A DNA stretch of 64,000 bases. It comes from Vibrio intestinalis. GTDB taxonomy: Bacteria > Pseudomonadota > Gammaproteobacteria > Enterobacterales > Vibrionaceae. The stretch spans positions 496,001-560,000 of the forward strand of contig NZ_JANAVY020000001.1 in NCBI RefSeq assembly GCF_025195085.2, in the 5' to 3' direction. The translations under genes and the position numbers were made by a program. Below, one piece after another: positions 53,395 to 62,351 of this stretch. The notes under the pieces are model-generated. The model saw only the letters and a program-made list of their open reading frames with translations, ran no database searches and had not been told where the DNA came from. Position 1 is the first letter of the stretch. Every line of letters begins with the position of its first letter.

Positions 53395-53537
53395 AGATAG
53401 CAGAGCATTCATTGTTTCGCTGGCCGCCAAACAGGTTTATTACTGAATCTACTTCCTACTTATTTATTTACGCTGCTTTTTCAAATTAACTCCTAATCTT
53501 GTATACGCCCAGAACCTTTTTGTTCTGGGCTTTTTTT
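53395..53537 (+). ncRNA. Candidate small RNA divergent from psrA
   Basis: A clear plus-strand terminator (GCCCAGAA, loop, TTCTGGGC and seven T, 53507-53537) ends a stretch with no gene on that strand: psrA faces the other way. There is no ATG with ribosome site between about 53395 and the terminator, so the transcript would be non-coding. Promoter-like TTGAAC/TTGAAT hexamers lie near 53358-53376. It resembles no sRNA I can name. Confidence 0.45.
53507..53537 (+). terminator. Orphan plus-strand terminator
   Basis: GCCCAGAA / TTCTGGGC stem followed by TTTTTTT. On the minus strand no T-run follows, so it works only for a plus-strand transcript. Nothing coding precedes it. Confidence 0.85.
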
Positions 53538-53593
53538 ATCTGTTTTCACGGTCAGCGAAGAGAAAAGTTTGAGTACAAGAATGTATAGAAACG

Positions 53594-53632
53594 AAAAACA
53601 AGGGCCAGCACAGCGATAACACTGTACTGGCC
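53594..53632 (-). terminator. Terminator of the glycosylation operon
   Basis: Minus strand GGCCAGTACAG / CTGTGCTGGCC (11 bp, one G-U), followed by CTTGTTTTTCG, 40 bp past the GtrA stop. Confidence 0.85.
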
Positions 53633-53671
53633 GTTTGCAAAGATGCGCTAACTTGAGAAAAGTAAGATACG

Positions 53672-54064
53672 TTATTTCTGTGCGGAGAACACCCAGCGCG
53701 AGCTAAGGAAGTAATTACTCAGCATACCCGCTAATATACCCATCACTAAGGCGCTATAAACCACCAACTGCGCGTGACCAAAGCTCCAAACGATCGTCTG
53801 AAAGACGATTAAGTTAGGCACAGCGGATAGGCTCGCGCCGCACATGAACTTCACCCACTGCTCTAGTGGCTTGCCTTTATCCGACTTAGAAAAAGTAAAG
53901 GTTCGGTTACCTAGCCAAGTCACGCTCGCCGCGCAAATAAACGCGATAATCCGTGCGGGCATAATCGGCAATTGCAGCCAATAAAACATCAGTGAGAAAA
54001 CCAAGGCGTCAGCACCAAAGCCAACACCTCCAACAAGCGCGAACTTGATGATGCGCGGCGTCAT
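53672..54064 (-). CDS. GtrA-family membrane protein
   Basis: 130 residues from ATG 54064 (MTPRIIKFALVGGVGFGAD), with four membrane segments and the family stretch FALVGGVGFGADALVF...NRTFTFSKSD. GtrA-type proteins are thought to flip polyprenyl-phosphate-linked sugars across the inner membrane. Overlaps the GT39 gene by 4 bp. Confidence 0.88.
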   Translation of the reverse strand: MTPRIIKFALVGGVGFGADALVFSLMFYWLQLPIMPARIIAFICAASVTWLGNRTFTFSKSDKGKPLEQWVKFMCGASLSAVPNLIVFQTIVWSFGHAQLVVYSALVMGILAGMLSNYFLSSRWVFSAQK

Positions 54065-55458
54065 TGACCACACCGATATAAATGACGCTTGCTGGCTCCA
54101 GTGTATTCCACCACACAATTGAGCTCGTTTTCCGCAATCACATCTTGCACCATGTCAGATTCACCGATTAACTGGAAATGCTCTAAGTTCGCCAACAAAA
54201 CACTATCGTCTAGTCGCTTCGCTTGCCCAAAGCTATAGAACTGCCCTGAAAACGGACGATGTCCCACATAGTAAGTAGCAAGCTCGGTTGATGCGGTTTC
54301 AAAGATCACCTTGTCACTTTTTTTATCGCCTTTCACTAGCTGGATGAAGACCACCGCGATAACCAGCAATACTGGAGCAATACTCGCGACACCTTTAAAC
54401 CACACTTGGTCTCGCTTCGCATCAGAGAGCAATATACTGATTAAAAGACCTAACGCGGGTACGCCCGGCAAAATATACGCGGGTAAAATGTTGCCCGAAA
54501 AGGTAAACATGATCAGCGGAGAAACAAGCCAGCAAACCAAAAAGCTCACAATACCGTTACTGGTTTGAATCGTTGTACCCAGTGCTTTGCGTTTACGCCA
54601 CATTAAAACCGGCAATACAAATGACCAAGGTGCGGCCGCATAGAAGAAAAACAGCCAGATGGTTCCACGCACCTCATCATGCGCTGAGCCATATAAATCC
54701 CCTTCCCAACCACTCACGAGAAAACGTTTAAAGTGTTCACCCACAATGAAGTAATCAAGAAAACCCGGCGTCGCTTGCTCTGCAAGAATGTACCAAGGCA
54801 CTGCGATGGCTAACATTCCTAGCGTACCGGTTACAATTGGAAAACGCTGCCAAAGCACTTTGAATGCAGCAATAAAGCCATGCTGCATGATGAGCCATGG
54901 CAATACCGCAATGCCCATGATGACTATGATAAGAGGCCCTTTTGCTAGTAGACCAAGCGCTAAACCAAAGAAGCCGACATAGCCCCATCTGCGCTCGCCC
55001 TGCCAACAAAAGTAAAAACCCACCATCGCGATAGTCATGGCTAAGGTCAATGCCATATCTGTCATTACCGCACCAGCAGCGATAGCAAAAATGCCACTGG
55101 TCGCCAAAACTACGCTGGTCAATAATCCGCTAAAACCGACTTTACGAGAGAAGTAAGCCATCAATGCAATCACAATCACGCCAGCCAGCCAATGCGGCGC
55201 TCGCACCGCAAACTCGTTGACGCCGAAGCATTCAATCCCTACTGCACTCATCCAAGTAAACAGTGGTGGCTTACCCCAAAATGGCACGCCGTAATCAAAC
55301 TGAGGTGTGAGCCAATTACCAGTATCCACCATCAAACGCGCCATCTCGCCATAGCGAGCTTCTGTGGTATCCATTAATGGATAAGCACCTAAAGAAATCA
55401 GGCGTATCAATAAGGCTGTAGCTAAAATCACCCACAAATGGACTTTATTAAAACTCAC
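54061..55458 (-). CDS. GT39 (ArnT/PMT-like) polyprenyl-phosphate-sugar glycosyltransferase
   Basis: 465 residues, about ten to twelve membrane segments. The first periplasmic loop has DTTEARYGEMARLMVDTGNW with the catalytic acidic residue, and FWGKPPLFTWM, as in ArnT. It transfers a sugar from a lipid carrier to a periplasmic acceptor such as lipid A, LPS or a protein. Acceptor unknown. Coupled to the GT2 gene upstream (4-bp overlap) and to GtrA. Confidence 0.9.
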   Translation of the reverse strand: MSFNKVHLWVILATALLIRLISLGAYPLMDTTEARYGEMARLMVDTGNWLTPQFDYGVPFWGKPPLFTWMSAVGIECFGVNEFAVRAPHWLAGVIVIALMAYFSRKVGFSGLLTSVVLATSGIFAIAAGAVMTDMALTLAMTIAMVGFYFCWQGERRWGYVGFFGLALGLLAKGPLIIVIMGIAVLPWLIMQHGFIAAFKVLWQRFPIVTGTLGMLAIAVPWYILAEQATPGFLDYFIVGEHFKRFLVSGWEGDLYGSAHDEVRGTIWLFFFYAAAPWSFVLPVLMWRKRKALGTTIQTSNGIVSFLVCWLVSPLIMFTFSGNILPAYILPGVPALGLLISILLSDAKRDQVWFKGVASIAPVLLVIAVVFIQLVKGDKKSDKVIFETASTELATYYVGHRPFSGQFYSFGQAKRLDDSVLLANLEHFQLIGESDMVQDVIAENELNCVVEYTGASKRHLYRCGQ

Positions 55459-56459
55459 GCGCTTTTCTCCACAGATTTAAATTTCGGCATTGCTGGCTGT
55501 TCATTAACAGATTGAACAAGGTAAAGAGGTCTTCGTTTGGTCTCGATGAAAATACGCCCAATATATTCACCCAATAAACCAATACTCAGTAGCTGAACGC
55601 CACCTAGAGCCAGTTGCACCACCATTAATGATGGGTAGCCAGTCACAGGCTCACCAATTAGCAAGGTTTTTAGAACAACCACTAAGCCATAGAAGAAGGT
55701 ACCGCCCGCGATCAGTGCGCCAAGCACAGTCGCTAGACGTAAAGGACGAATTGAAAACGAAGTAATACCATCCATCGCTAGGCCAAGTAATTTGAAGTAG
55801 TTCCACTTGGTTTCACCGCAGTAACGGGCATCTCGCTCAAACTGCACTGTGGTTTGTTTAAAACCAGGCCAAGCGAAAATCCCTTTCATGTAGCGGTTGC
55901 GCTCTGGCAAGCGATTAATATGATCGACCACTTCGCGGCTTAGTAGACGAAAATCGCCGACATTTTCAGGTATGTCAGATTTAACCAAACTGTTGAGCAA
56001 ACGGTAAAACATGGCAGCAGAACGCTTCTTAAACCATGTTTCACCATTACGGTGTTTGCGCTGCATGTTGACCACATCAAAGCCCTCGCGCCATTTGTCT
56101 AACATCTCGGGAATTAGCTCTGGTGGATCTTGAAGATCTGCATCAATCAGAATGACTGCAAGGCCATTGCTGTATTCGAGTCCTGCGCTCATCGCTGATT
56201 CTTTGCCAAAGTTCCGGCTAAGCGAAATGCTGCGAACTAGGCTGGTGGTGGACTTAAAAGTTTCAACCACTTGTAGGCTGTCATCGCTGCTTCCATCATC
56301 GACGTAAATAATTTCACAATGATCCTCGATGCCATCGAGTACCTTGGTTAATCGAGCGTGCAACTCCGGCAATACATCTGACTCATTAAAATACGGTACG
56401 ATGACGGACAAGGTGACGGCTGACTCAAAGTGCTTGGGAACAGGATTAATAAACTTCAT
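55455..56459 (-). CDS. GT2 polyprenyl-phosphate glycosyltransferase (GtrB/ArnC/DPM1-like)
   Basis: 334 residues from ATG 56459; a GTG six bases upstream is in frame. GT-A fold with VIVPYFNESDVLPEL, VDDGSSDDSLQVV, ILIDADLQDPPELIPEM (DxD and nearby acid), NMQRKHRNGETWFKK, and two C-terminal membrane segments (about 235-260, 270-295). It loads a sugar onto undecaprenyl phosphate. First gene of the operon with GT39 and GtrA. Confidence 0.93.
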   Translation of the reverse strand: MKFINPVPKHFESAVTLSVIVPYFNESDVLPELHARLTKVLDGIEDHCEIIYVDDGSSDDSLQVVETFKSTTSLVRSISLSRNFGKESAMSAGLEYSNGLAVILIDADLQDPPELIPEMLDKWREGFDVVNMQRKHRNGETWFKKRSAAMFYRLLNSLVKSDIPENVGDFRLLSREVVDHINRLPERNRYMKGIFAWPGFKQTTVQFERDARYCGETKWNYFKLLGLAMDGITSFSIRPLRLATVLGALIAGGTFFYGLVVVLKTLLIGEPVTGYPSLMVVQLALGGVQLLSIGLLGEYIGRIFIETKRRPLYLVQSVNEQPAMPKFKSVEKSA

Positions 56460-56655
56460 AGTCACTACTCTGCTACTTAACGGGACTAAGTCCTTTTAAA
56501 GACATCTTATAAAGGACGCTATATGATTAAGATACAAGAGCACGTGTGAAAACTCTGTTGTTCACATTTTTTCTACGCTTAGTTTGTTGCTATTATCGCT
56601 ACTACTCAGCGTAAAAAAGTACGTAGACTGCTTATATAAATCAAAGAGGTAGCAG

Positions 56656-57330
56656 ATGAACAAAGTATTATTAGTAGAAGATAACCGTGAAGTCGCAGGA
56701 ATTCTATTTGACTACTTTGAAAGCCTAGGAATGGAGCTAGATTACGCTGACAACGGCGAACTAGGCCTACAATTGGCGCTAGAAGGCAATTTTGATCTGA
56801 TATTACTCGATCTCATGCTACCTCGAATGGATGGCCTAACCGTTTGCAATAAACTGCGTGAAAGCGGCAACTCAACGCCAGTGTTAATGCTTACTGCGCT
56901 CGATAACCGTGAAGACATGCTAAGTGGTTTTGATCACGGCGCGGATGACTATCTCACTAAGCCATTTGATCTAGAGATTTTAGAAGCGCGCATGACCGCT
57001 TTAATCAAACGCTACCGTGGCCAAATTGCCTCTAGCACTCTGGAAATCGGTCCAATCAAGATTGACCAAAAAACTCGTCAAGTGTTTCGTGAGGGCCGCT
57101 TGTTAGCGCTCAACCCAACCACTTACACCATCCTTGAGATGCTTTGTATCAAAGCGCCCGAACTGGTCACCAGACAAGAAATCGCCGAGAAACTCTGGCA
57201 AGAGAAAGAGCCAAACAATGACGTGCTGCGTAGCCATATTTACCAGTTACGTAACCAACTCGATAAACCTTTTGCTAAGCCCTTATTAATGACCGTACCC
57301 AAATTCGGATTTCGCTTGGAGATAGACTAA
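56656..57330 (+). CDS. OmpR/PhoB-family response regulator
   Basis: 224 residues. Receiver domain with Asp9, phosphorylation site Asp52 (LLDLMLPRMDG), Thr80 and Lys102 (LTKPFD). C-terminal winged helix (about 125-224) ending TVPKFGFRLEID. Divergent from the glycosylation operon and 3 bp before its kinase. Its targets are unknown; surface modification genes next door are an obvious guess. Confidence 0.94.
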   Translation: MNKVLLVEDNREVAGILFDYFESLGMELDYADNGELGLQLALEGNFDLILLDLMLPRMDGLTVCNKLRESGNSTPVLMLTALDNREDMLSGFDHGADDYLTKPFDLEILEARMTALIKRYRGQIASSTLEIGPIKIDQKTRQVFREGRLLALNPTTYTILEMLCIKAPELVTRQEIAEKLWQEKEPNNDVLRSHIYQLRNQLDKPFAKPLLMTVPKFGFRLEID

Positions 57331-57333
57331 CTT

Positions 57334-58590
57334 ATGCGTGTGCTTCGCAGCTCGAAATCGCTTACTGGCCGATTAGCCATCTTCTTTATCGGCCTTTCCT
57401 GTACAGTAGGCGTGGTGACCTTTATGGTTTTCCTCATGGCCCTGCAATGGTCAGAAGATCGAGTTGGCGAGCGCCGTATTTTGCTCGATAGAGATATTGC
57501 TGCTGAGCGCTTTATTGCTGGTGAAAATGGCAAGATACGCATTGATATGTTAACCAATGCCTACAATGACCTATCCCTTATTCCCAAAGAATATCGTGAT
57601 TATCTGCAAGACAAAGAGTCTTATCTTGGCGAAGTGGGCTTTTGGTACAACGAAGACTCATTAATGGTTTACAAAGGGCAGTACGCACACAATGGCGAAA
57701 TGCACGATCTTGTCCTGCTCTCTTTAATGGACCAAGTGGAGCTGACGCAAAAAGAGATCATTTATTCTGGCGTTATTGTCATTAGCTTTGTCTCGTTATT
57801 GATGTTCGCATTTGGCACCCTACTCTACCGCCTATCAAGCCAACTTATCGAGCCACTCAATGGCATCGCGCTGCAACTAGAAAACCAAACTGGTGACAGC
57901 ACCGCTGAATTTACTATCTCCCCAGAAGCCTCTGTTGAGTTTCAGACTTTAACGGCAAAACTCAATCAGTATCGCACCGAGTTAAACCACGCGCTAAAAC
58001 GCGAGCAAGCATTTGCGCGCTACGCCAGCCATGAACTACGCACACCATTAACCGTGGTAAAAGGTGCAACAAAACTAATAGAACGTACAGAAACAAAAGC
58101 TTTTAACATACGCCAAATAGGCCGTATTAGTAACGCAACAGAGCAAATGATCACCATGGTTGACGCGCTGCTCAGTATCGTGCGATATGAGCGCAACGTA
58201 GAAGACGCGCCACTACGCCAAGTGTCAGAGCAAGAACTCTCAACCATCGTTAATGACAACAGCCTACAGGCGACGGACAAACAGCTACAGGTGGATTTAG
58301 AGGTTCAAAGCTTGCCACAAGTGCGCGCGACAGAGCCAGTGATGCACATGATTTTGGGTAACTTGATTCGTAACGGTGTTGCTGCCACCTCAAGCGGCGC
58401 AATCACAATCACCATCAGCGCAGATCAAATGCAAATCATTGATGACGGCCCCGGTCTGGACTCTATACCCAACAAAAATGGCCATGGTTTGGGCTTACTT
58501 ATCGTCGATGATTTATGTCGCCGTTACGAATGGCAGTTTTCACTCAGCAATCACCCTACGCGCGGCTGCATCGCCACCATCCATTTCTAA
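57334..58590 (+). CDS. Membrane sensor histidine kinase
   Basis: 418 residues. TM1 at about 14-36, periplasmic sensor about 37-142, TM2 about 143-165, HAMP-like linker, H-box with His233 in YASHELRTPLTVV, N-box LGNLIRNGV (343-347), G-boxes DDGPGL and NGHGLGL. Partner of the response regulator 3 bp upstream. Signal unknown. Confidence 0.94.
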   Translation: MRVLRSSKSLTGRLAIFFIGLSCTVGVVTFMVFLMALQWSEDRVGERRILLDRDIAAERFIAGENGKIRIDMLTNAYNDLSLIPKEYRDYLQDKESYLGEVGFWYNEDSLMVYKGQYAHNGEMHDLVLLSLMDQVELTQKEIIYSGVIVISFVSLLMFAFGTLLYRLSSQLIEPLNGIALQLENQTGDSTAEFTISPEASVEFQTLTAKLNQYRTELNHALKREQAFARYASHELRTPLTVVKGATKLIERTETKAFNIRQIGRISNATEQMITMVDALLSIVRYERNVEDAPLRQVSEQELSTIVNDNSLQATDKQLQVDLEVQSLPQVRATEPVMHMILGNLIRNGVAATSSGAITITISADQMQIIDDGPGLDSIPNKNGHGLGLLIVDDLCRRYEWQFSLSNHPTRGCIATIHF

Positions 58591-58657
58591 ATTCTAACAT
58601 TCAAGATTACTCACAGGTGGAGTAGAATACCCCCATCACATTCCACCTCTGTTAATC

Positions 58658-59554
58658 ATGAAGCTCGCAGACACGCCTATTACTCAACATCATTTCGCTG
58701 GGATTAATTTCTACCTCAAACGCGACGATAAGTTACATAGTCACTTTACCGGTAACAAAGCGCGGAAATTAATGAGCTTGTTAGATGATGATTTCCCTGC
58801 GGTTCGCACACTGATTGGTTATGGTAGCCCGCAAGCAAACTCCTTGTATTCACTCGCGGCCTTAGCCGCAATCAAAGGCTGGGAACTAGAGTTTTACGTT
58901 GACCGAATTCCACAGTGGTTGAAATGCTCTCCAATGGGTAACTATCGCGGCGCATTAGAGCTTGGTGCGAATCTCATTGAAACATCACCCCACCACTACC
59001 ACCCAGCGGACTACATTAACCAAGTGCGCCAACCCGACGAGACATGCTTGGCTGTACCAGAAGGTGGAAGAAGCCAAATCGCGGAGGTAGGCGTAAAAGC
59101 ACTGGCTAACGAAATTCTAAGCTGGGCTCGTTTTGAAAGTGATAAACAGTTTGTGGTGGCCCTTCCCTCAGGCACAGGGACGACTGCACTTTATCTGCAT
59201 AAACACCTAGCGCCACATGGCATTCAAGTGCTTACCTGCGCTTGTGTTGGGGGCAATGAGTATTTAACTAAGCAATTTTTAGAGTTAGGGGAAAGCCAAC
59301 ATCCTGAACTCTTGTCACTGAATCGAAAGCACCATTTCGGCAAACTGTACCAAGCGGATTATCACACTTGGCACGCACTCCTTGAACAAACCAGCGTCGA
59401 GTTCGATTTACTGTACGATCCTTTAATGTGGCAATGTTTGCAGCAATGGCAGCCAAACAATCAAGACAAAACCATCCTCTACGTGCACCAAGGTGGCATA
59501 CTTGGCAACGAGAGTATGTTGCCAAGATACCAACGCAAATATGGAGACATCTAA
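58658..59554 (+). CDS. PLP-dependent enzyme, ACC deaminase / D-cysteine desulfhydrase-like
   Basis: 298 residues of the tryptophan-synthase-beta fold. PLP lysine in FTGNKARKLMSLL (about residue 34), phosphate loop PSGTGTTALYL. Short for the family (about 330). ACC deaminase is a common annotation, but the specificity residues are not verified, and D-cysteine or D-amino acid breakdown is as likely. Start ATG 58658 overlaps nothing; its stop is joined to the DUF1496 gene. Confidence 0.85.
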   Translation: MKLADTPITQHHFAGINFYLKRDDKLHSHFTGNKARKLMSLLDDDFPAVRTLIGYGSPQANSLYSLAALAAIKGWELEFYVDRIPQWLKCSPMGNYRGALELGANLIETSPHHYHPADYINQVRQPDETCLAVPEGGRSQIAEVGVKALANEILSWARFESDKQFVVALPSGTGTTALYLHKHLAPHGIQVLTCACVGGNEYLTKQFLELGESQHPELLSLNRKHHFGKLYQADYHTWHALLEQTSVEFDLLYDPLMWQCLQQWQPNNQDKTILYVHQGGILGNESMLPRYQRKYGDI

Positions 59555-59811
59555 TGCATAAAATCTATAGCCTTATCGCACTTTGTCTTTTTTCACTGCC
59601 AAGCCAAAGCGCAGAAAAGGTATTAAGGCCACCCGTAAAACCGGTAGTGGTGGTTGATGGCGCGGCCTCATCTCATCGATTATGTTATTACCAAGACGAA
59701 GCGTACTCACTTGGCGCGGTCATTAAAGTCGATGACTACTTGCTGCGCTGCCAAGAAGAAAACGACTTCGAAACCAACGGCGCTGTAATCTGGGCCGCGC
59801 TTAAAAAGTAA
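59554..59811 (+). CDS. DUF1496 (YnjH-like) small secreted protein
   Basis: 85 residues from ATG 59554, which overlaps the preceding TAA. Signal peptide MHKIYSLIALCLFSLPSQSA, then the DUF1496 pattern LCYYQDEAYSLGAVIKVDDYLLRC with a cysteine pair able to form a disulfide. Function unknown. Confidence 0.87.
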   Translation: MHKIYSLIALCLFSLPSQSAEKVLRPPVKPVVVVDGAASSHRLCYYQDEAYSLGAVIKVDDYLLRCQEENDFETNGAVIWAALKK

Positions 59812-59826
59812 CAGCGGATATTTAGC

Positions 59827-61275
59827 CTAAAGTACATTACCACCAAGCAACACATATTTGGTTTCGAGGTACTCTTCGACCCCTTGTTCTGCCCCTTCGC
59901 GGCCAAGGCCCGATTGCTTCACGCCGCCAAATGGCGCACTGGCTGATGATAATAAGCCTTGATTTAGCCCAACCATGCCTGCCTCTAAACGGTTTGCTAA
60001 CCGCAGGCAACGGCCAATGTCTTGGCTATAAGCATAAGCAGCAAGGCCAGACTCTGTGGCATTAGCGCGCTCGATCACCTCTTGTTCGGTATCAAATCGA
60101 TACAAAGGCACCATAGGGCCAAAGGTTTCTTGCTGGCTACACAACCACTCATCATTAGCATTAATTAATACCATTGGCGTCAGTAGATTAGTTTCACCGC
60201 TAGGAATTGAACCACTTAGTAGTTCGCCTCCTTTTTGCAGTGCATCCTCCACCTGTTGCTTAACCTTGATGGCCGCCTCTAGATGAATCAACGGTGCAAT
60301 ATCAAGACTATCTAAGCCATTTCCTATCTTTAGCGCTTCAACTCTCGCCACCAGCGCAGCGGCAAAACGATGGTAAATGCCGCTTTGTACAAAGATACGA
60401 TTCGCTGCGACGCAAGTTTGTCCACTATTACGGAACTTCGCGATCATCAAACCATCAAGGGCTTGTTCAATGTCTGCATCATCAAACACGATGAAGGGCG
60501 CGTTGCCACCTAGCTCTAATGACAAGCGCTTTACGGTATTGGCGCTCTGCACCATCAATAACTTGCCTACATGAGTAGAACCCGTAAACGACAATTTGGT
60601 GACTTGCTCACTAATGCACAACTGCTGCCCTATGCTGGCCGCGTCGCCGCACACGACTTGCAGCAATCCCTTTGGAAAACCAGCGCGCTGAGCCAACTCA
60701 GCTAGCGCTAGAGCAGTAAATGGCGTATCGGGTGACGGTTTAACTATAACGCTACAACCAGCGGCAATGGCAGGCGCGCATTTGCGCGTCATCATTGCTG
60801 CTGGGAAGTTCCATGGTGTGATTGCCGCAACGACACCAACTGGCTGCTTTTCTATCAATATTTTAGAGTTTGGCAAATGACTAGGGACGATCTCGCCATT
60901 AATTCGAGTTGCTTGCTCAGCATACCAAGCGACAAAAGAAGCGGCATACGCCACCTCACCTTGCGCTTCCTTTAATGGTTTGCCTTGTTCAAGGGTAATG
61001 ATACGCGCCAGATCGTTACTGTTTTCTAGAATCAGTTGATGCCATCGTTGCAGCATTTTACTTCGTTCTGCCGCTAAACATCCCCGCCATGATTCAAATG
61101 CGATTTGTGCGCTCGCTATCGCACGTTCAATGTCGGCGGAATCTAAATTCGGCACTTGACCTAAAACACTCGAATCATAAGGGTTGTATACAGTATGACC
61201 ACTCGGTTTGCCTAGCCATTGACCATCAATTAAACATTGCTGTTTAAACAAACTAGAATCATTGAGTTTTTGCAT
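59827..61275 (-). CDS. gabD: NAD(P)-dependent succinate-semialdehyde dehydrogenase-like (GabD family)
   Basis: 482 residues from ATG 61275 (MQKLNDSSLFKQQCLIDGQW) behind AAAGGT. Aldehyde dehydrogenase: NAD-binding ITPWNFPAAM, general base Glu in LELGGNAPF, catalytic Cys in FRNSGQTCVAANR, and QETFGPM. GabD-type proteins convert succinate semialdehyde to succinate. No gabT is beside it, so another aldehyde may be used. Confidence 0.88.
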   Translation of the reverse strand: MQKLNDSSLFKQQCLIDGQWLGKPSGHTVYNPYDSSVLGQVPNLDSADIERAIASAQIAFESWRGCLAAERSKMLQRWHQLILENSNDLARIITLEQGKPLKEAQGEVAYAASFVAWYAEQATRINGEIVPSHLPNSKILIEKQPVGVVAAITPWNFPAAMMTRKCAPAIAAGCSVIVKPSPDTPFTALALAELAQRAGFPKGLLQVVCGDAASIGQQLCISEQVTKLSFTGSTHVGKLLMVQSANTVKRLSLELGGNAPFIVFDDADIEQALDGLMIAKFRNSGQTCVAANRIFVQSGIYHRFAAALVARVEALKIGNGLDSLDIAPLIHLEAAIKVKQQVEDALQKGGELLSGSIPSGETNLLTPMVLINANDEWLCSQQETFGPMVPLYRFDTEQEVIERANATESGLAAYAYSQDIGRCLRLANRLEAGMVGLNQGLLSSASAPFGGVKQSGLGREGAEQGVEEYLETKYVLLGGNVL

Positions 61276-61382
61276 GAGTGATACCTTTACATTAAGCAAG
61301 CTTGAGTGATTGGCGAGGATTGAATTCGCACAATATGCAACTAATATTATATTTATAAATCCACAATATAATTAAGAATATA

Positions 61383-62351
61383 ATGATTCAACGCATCGTT
61401 GGCCTGTGCATTTTAATGCTGTATAGCACGGCAGCTCAGCCTCAATCGACGAACGAAGATTCCATCTTAGATTATGGATTGGTTATGCCCGTGCCTAACG
61501 ATGTAGAGTTCAATCGTGAGATAGCGAAACTGGGTTGGGTATTGTTCAAAGATCCCAACCTATCCTCGAATCAAGCAATCAGTTGTGAGAGTTGCCATGA
61601 TCTTAGCAGCAATGGCGCCGAGCCTACAGCGGTATCTACCGGTGTCAATGGTCGTGGCATTCGCAACTCAATTACCGTATTTAATACCAGTTTAAATTAT
61701 CGTTTTTTCTGGGATGGCAGAGCCAACTCTTTAGAAGAGCAGATAAATGGCCCGCTGACCAATCCGGTCGAAATGGATTCCAACTGGGGTGATGTAACTC
61801 GTTATCTCAAGCAATCTACCCGCTATCGCGCACTCTTTAAATCCATCCCCAACTTCGACATCAATCAAGACAACGTCGCGTTTGCGTTGGCTGAGTTTAT
61901 GCGAGCGCTGCAAACCCCTGGTTCTCCTTTTGACCAATACCTTAACGGCAATCAATACGCCATATCCGATCAAGTAAAACGAGGTTGGGAAACCTTCCAA
62001 ACCGTCGGCTGCGTGCAATGTCATCAAGGTACTAACGTTGGCGGTAATATGATCCAAAAATTTGGCTATTTCACACCACAACTGGAAACCGAAGATACTG
62101 GTCGACACTTAGTGACCAATGATGGCTTAGACAAATTCTATTTTCGTGTGGCTAGCTTACGTAATGTCGCTAACACACCACCTTATTTTCATGACGGCCG
62201 AACAGAAAACCTGACTGATGCCATTCGAATCATGGCTCAAGGACAACTCGGTATTACCATGGATGACAATACCGTAAGTGATATAGAAGCGTTTTTAAAT
62301 GCACTTTCAGCGCCCAGACCGCTAATTTTACAGGAGTTCGAAAATGAATAG
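61383..62351 (+). CDS. Di-heme cytochrome c peroxidase family protein
   Basis: 322 residues with signal peptide (about 1-21, LMLYSTAAQPQ). Two haem c sites: CESCH at 68-72 and CVQCH at 210-214. Later NVANTPPYFHDGRTENLTDAIRIM is typical of bacterial cytochrome c peroxidases/MauG. It reduces hydrogen peroxide in the periplasm using cytochrome c electrons, or oxidises another substrate. Its end overlaps the sensor kinase gene by 8 bp. Confidence 0.9.
   Translation: MIQRIVGLCILMLYSTAAQPQSTNEDSILDYGLVMPVPNDVEFNREIAKLGWVLFKDPNLSSNQAISCESCHDLSSNGAEPTAVSTGVNGRGIRNSITVFNTSLNYRFFWDGRANSLEEQINGPLTNPVEMDSNWGDVTRYLKQSTRYRALFKSIPNFDINQDNVAFALAEFMRALQTPGSPFDQYLNGNQYAISDQVKRGWETFQTVGCVQCHQGTNVGGNMIQKFGYFTPQLETEDTGRHLVTNDGLDKFYFRVASLRNVANTPPYFHDGRTENLTDAIRIMAQGQLGITMDDNTVSDIEAFLNALSAPRPLILQEFENE

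Noticed and set aside
56483..56493. GGACTAAGTCC palindrome between the GT2 gene and the response regulator
   Set aside because: Too short to tell from chance, and OmpR-type regulators normally use direct repeats.
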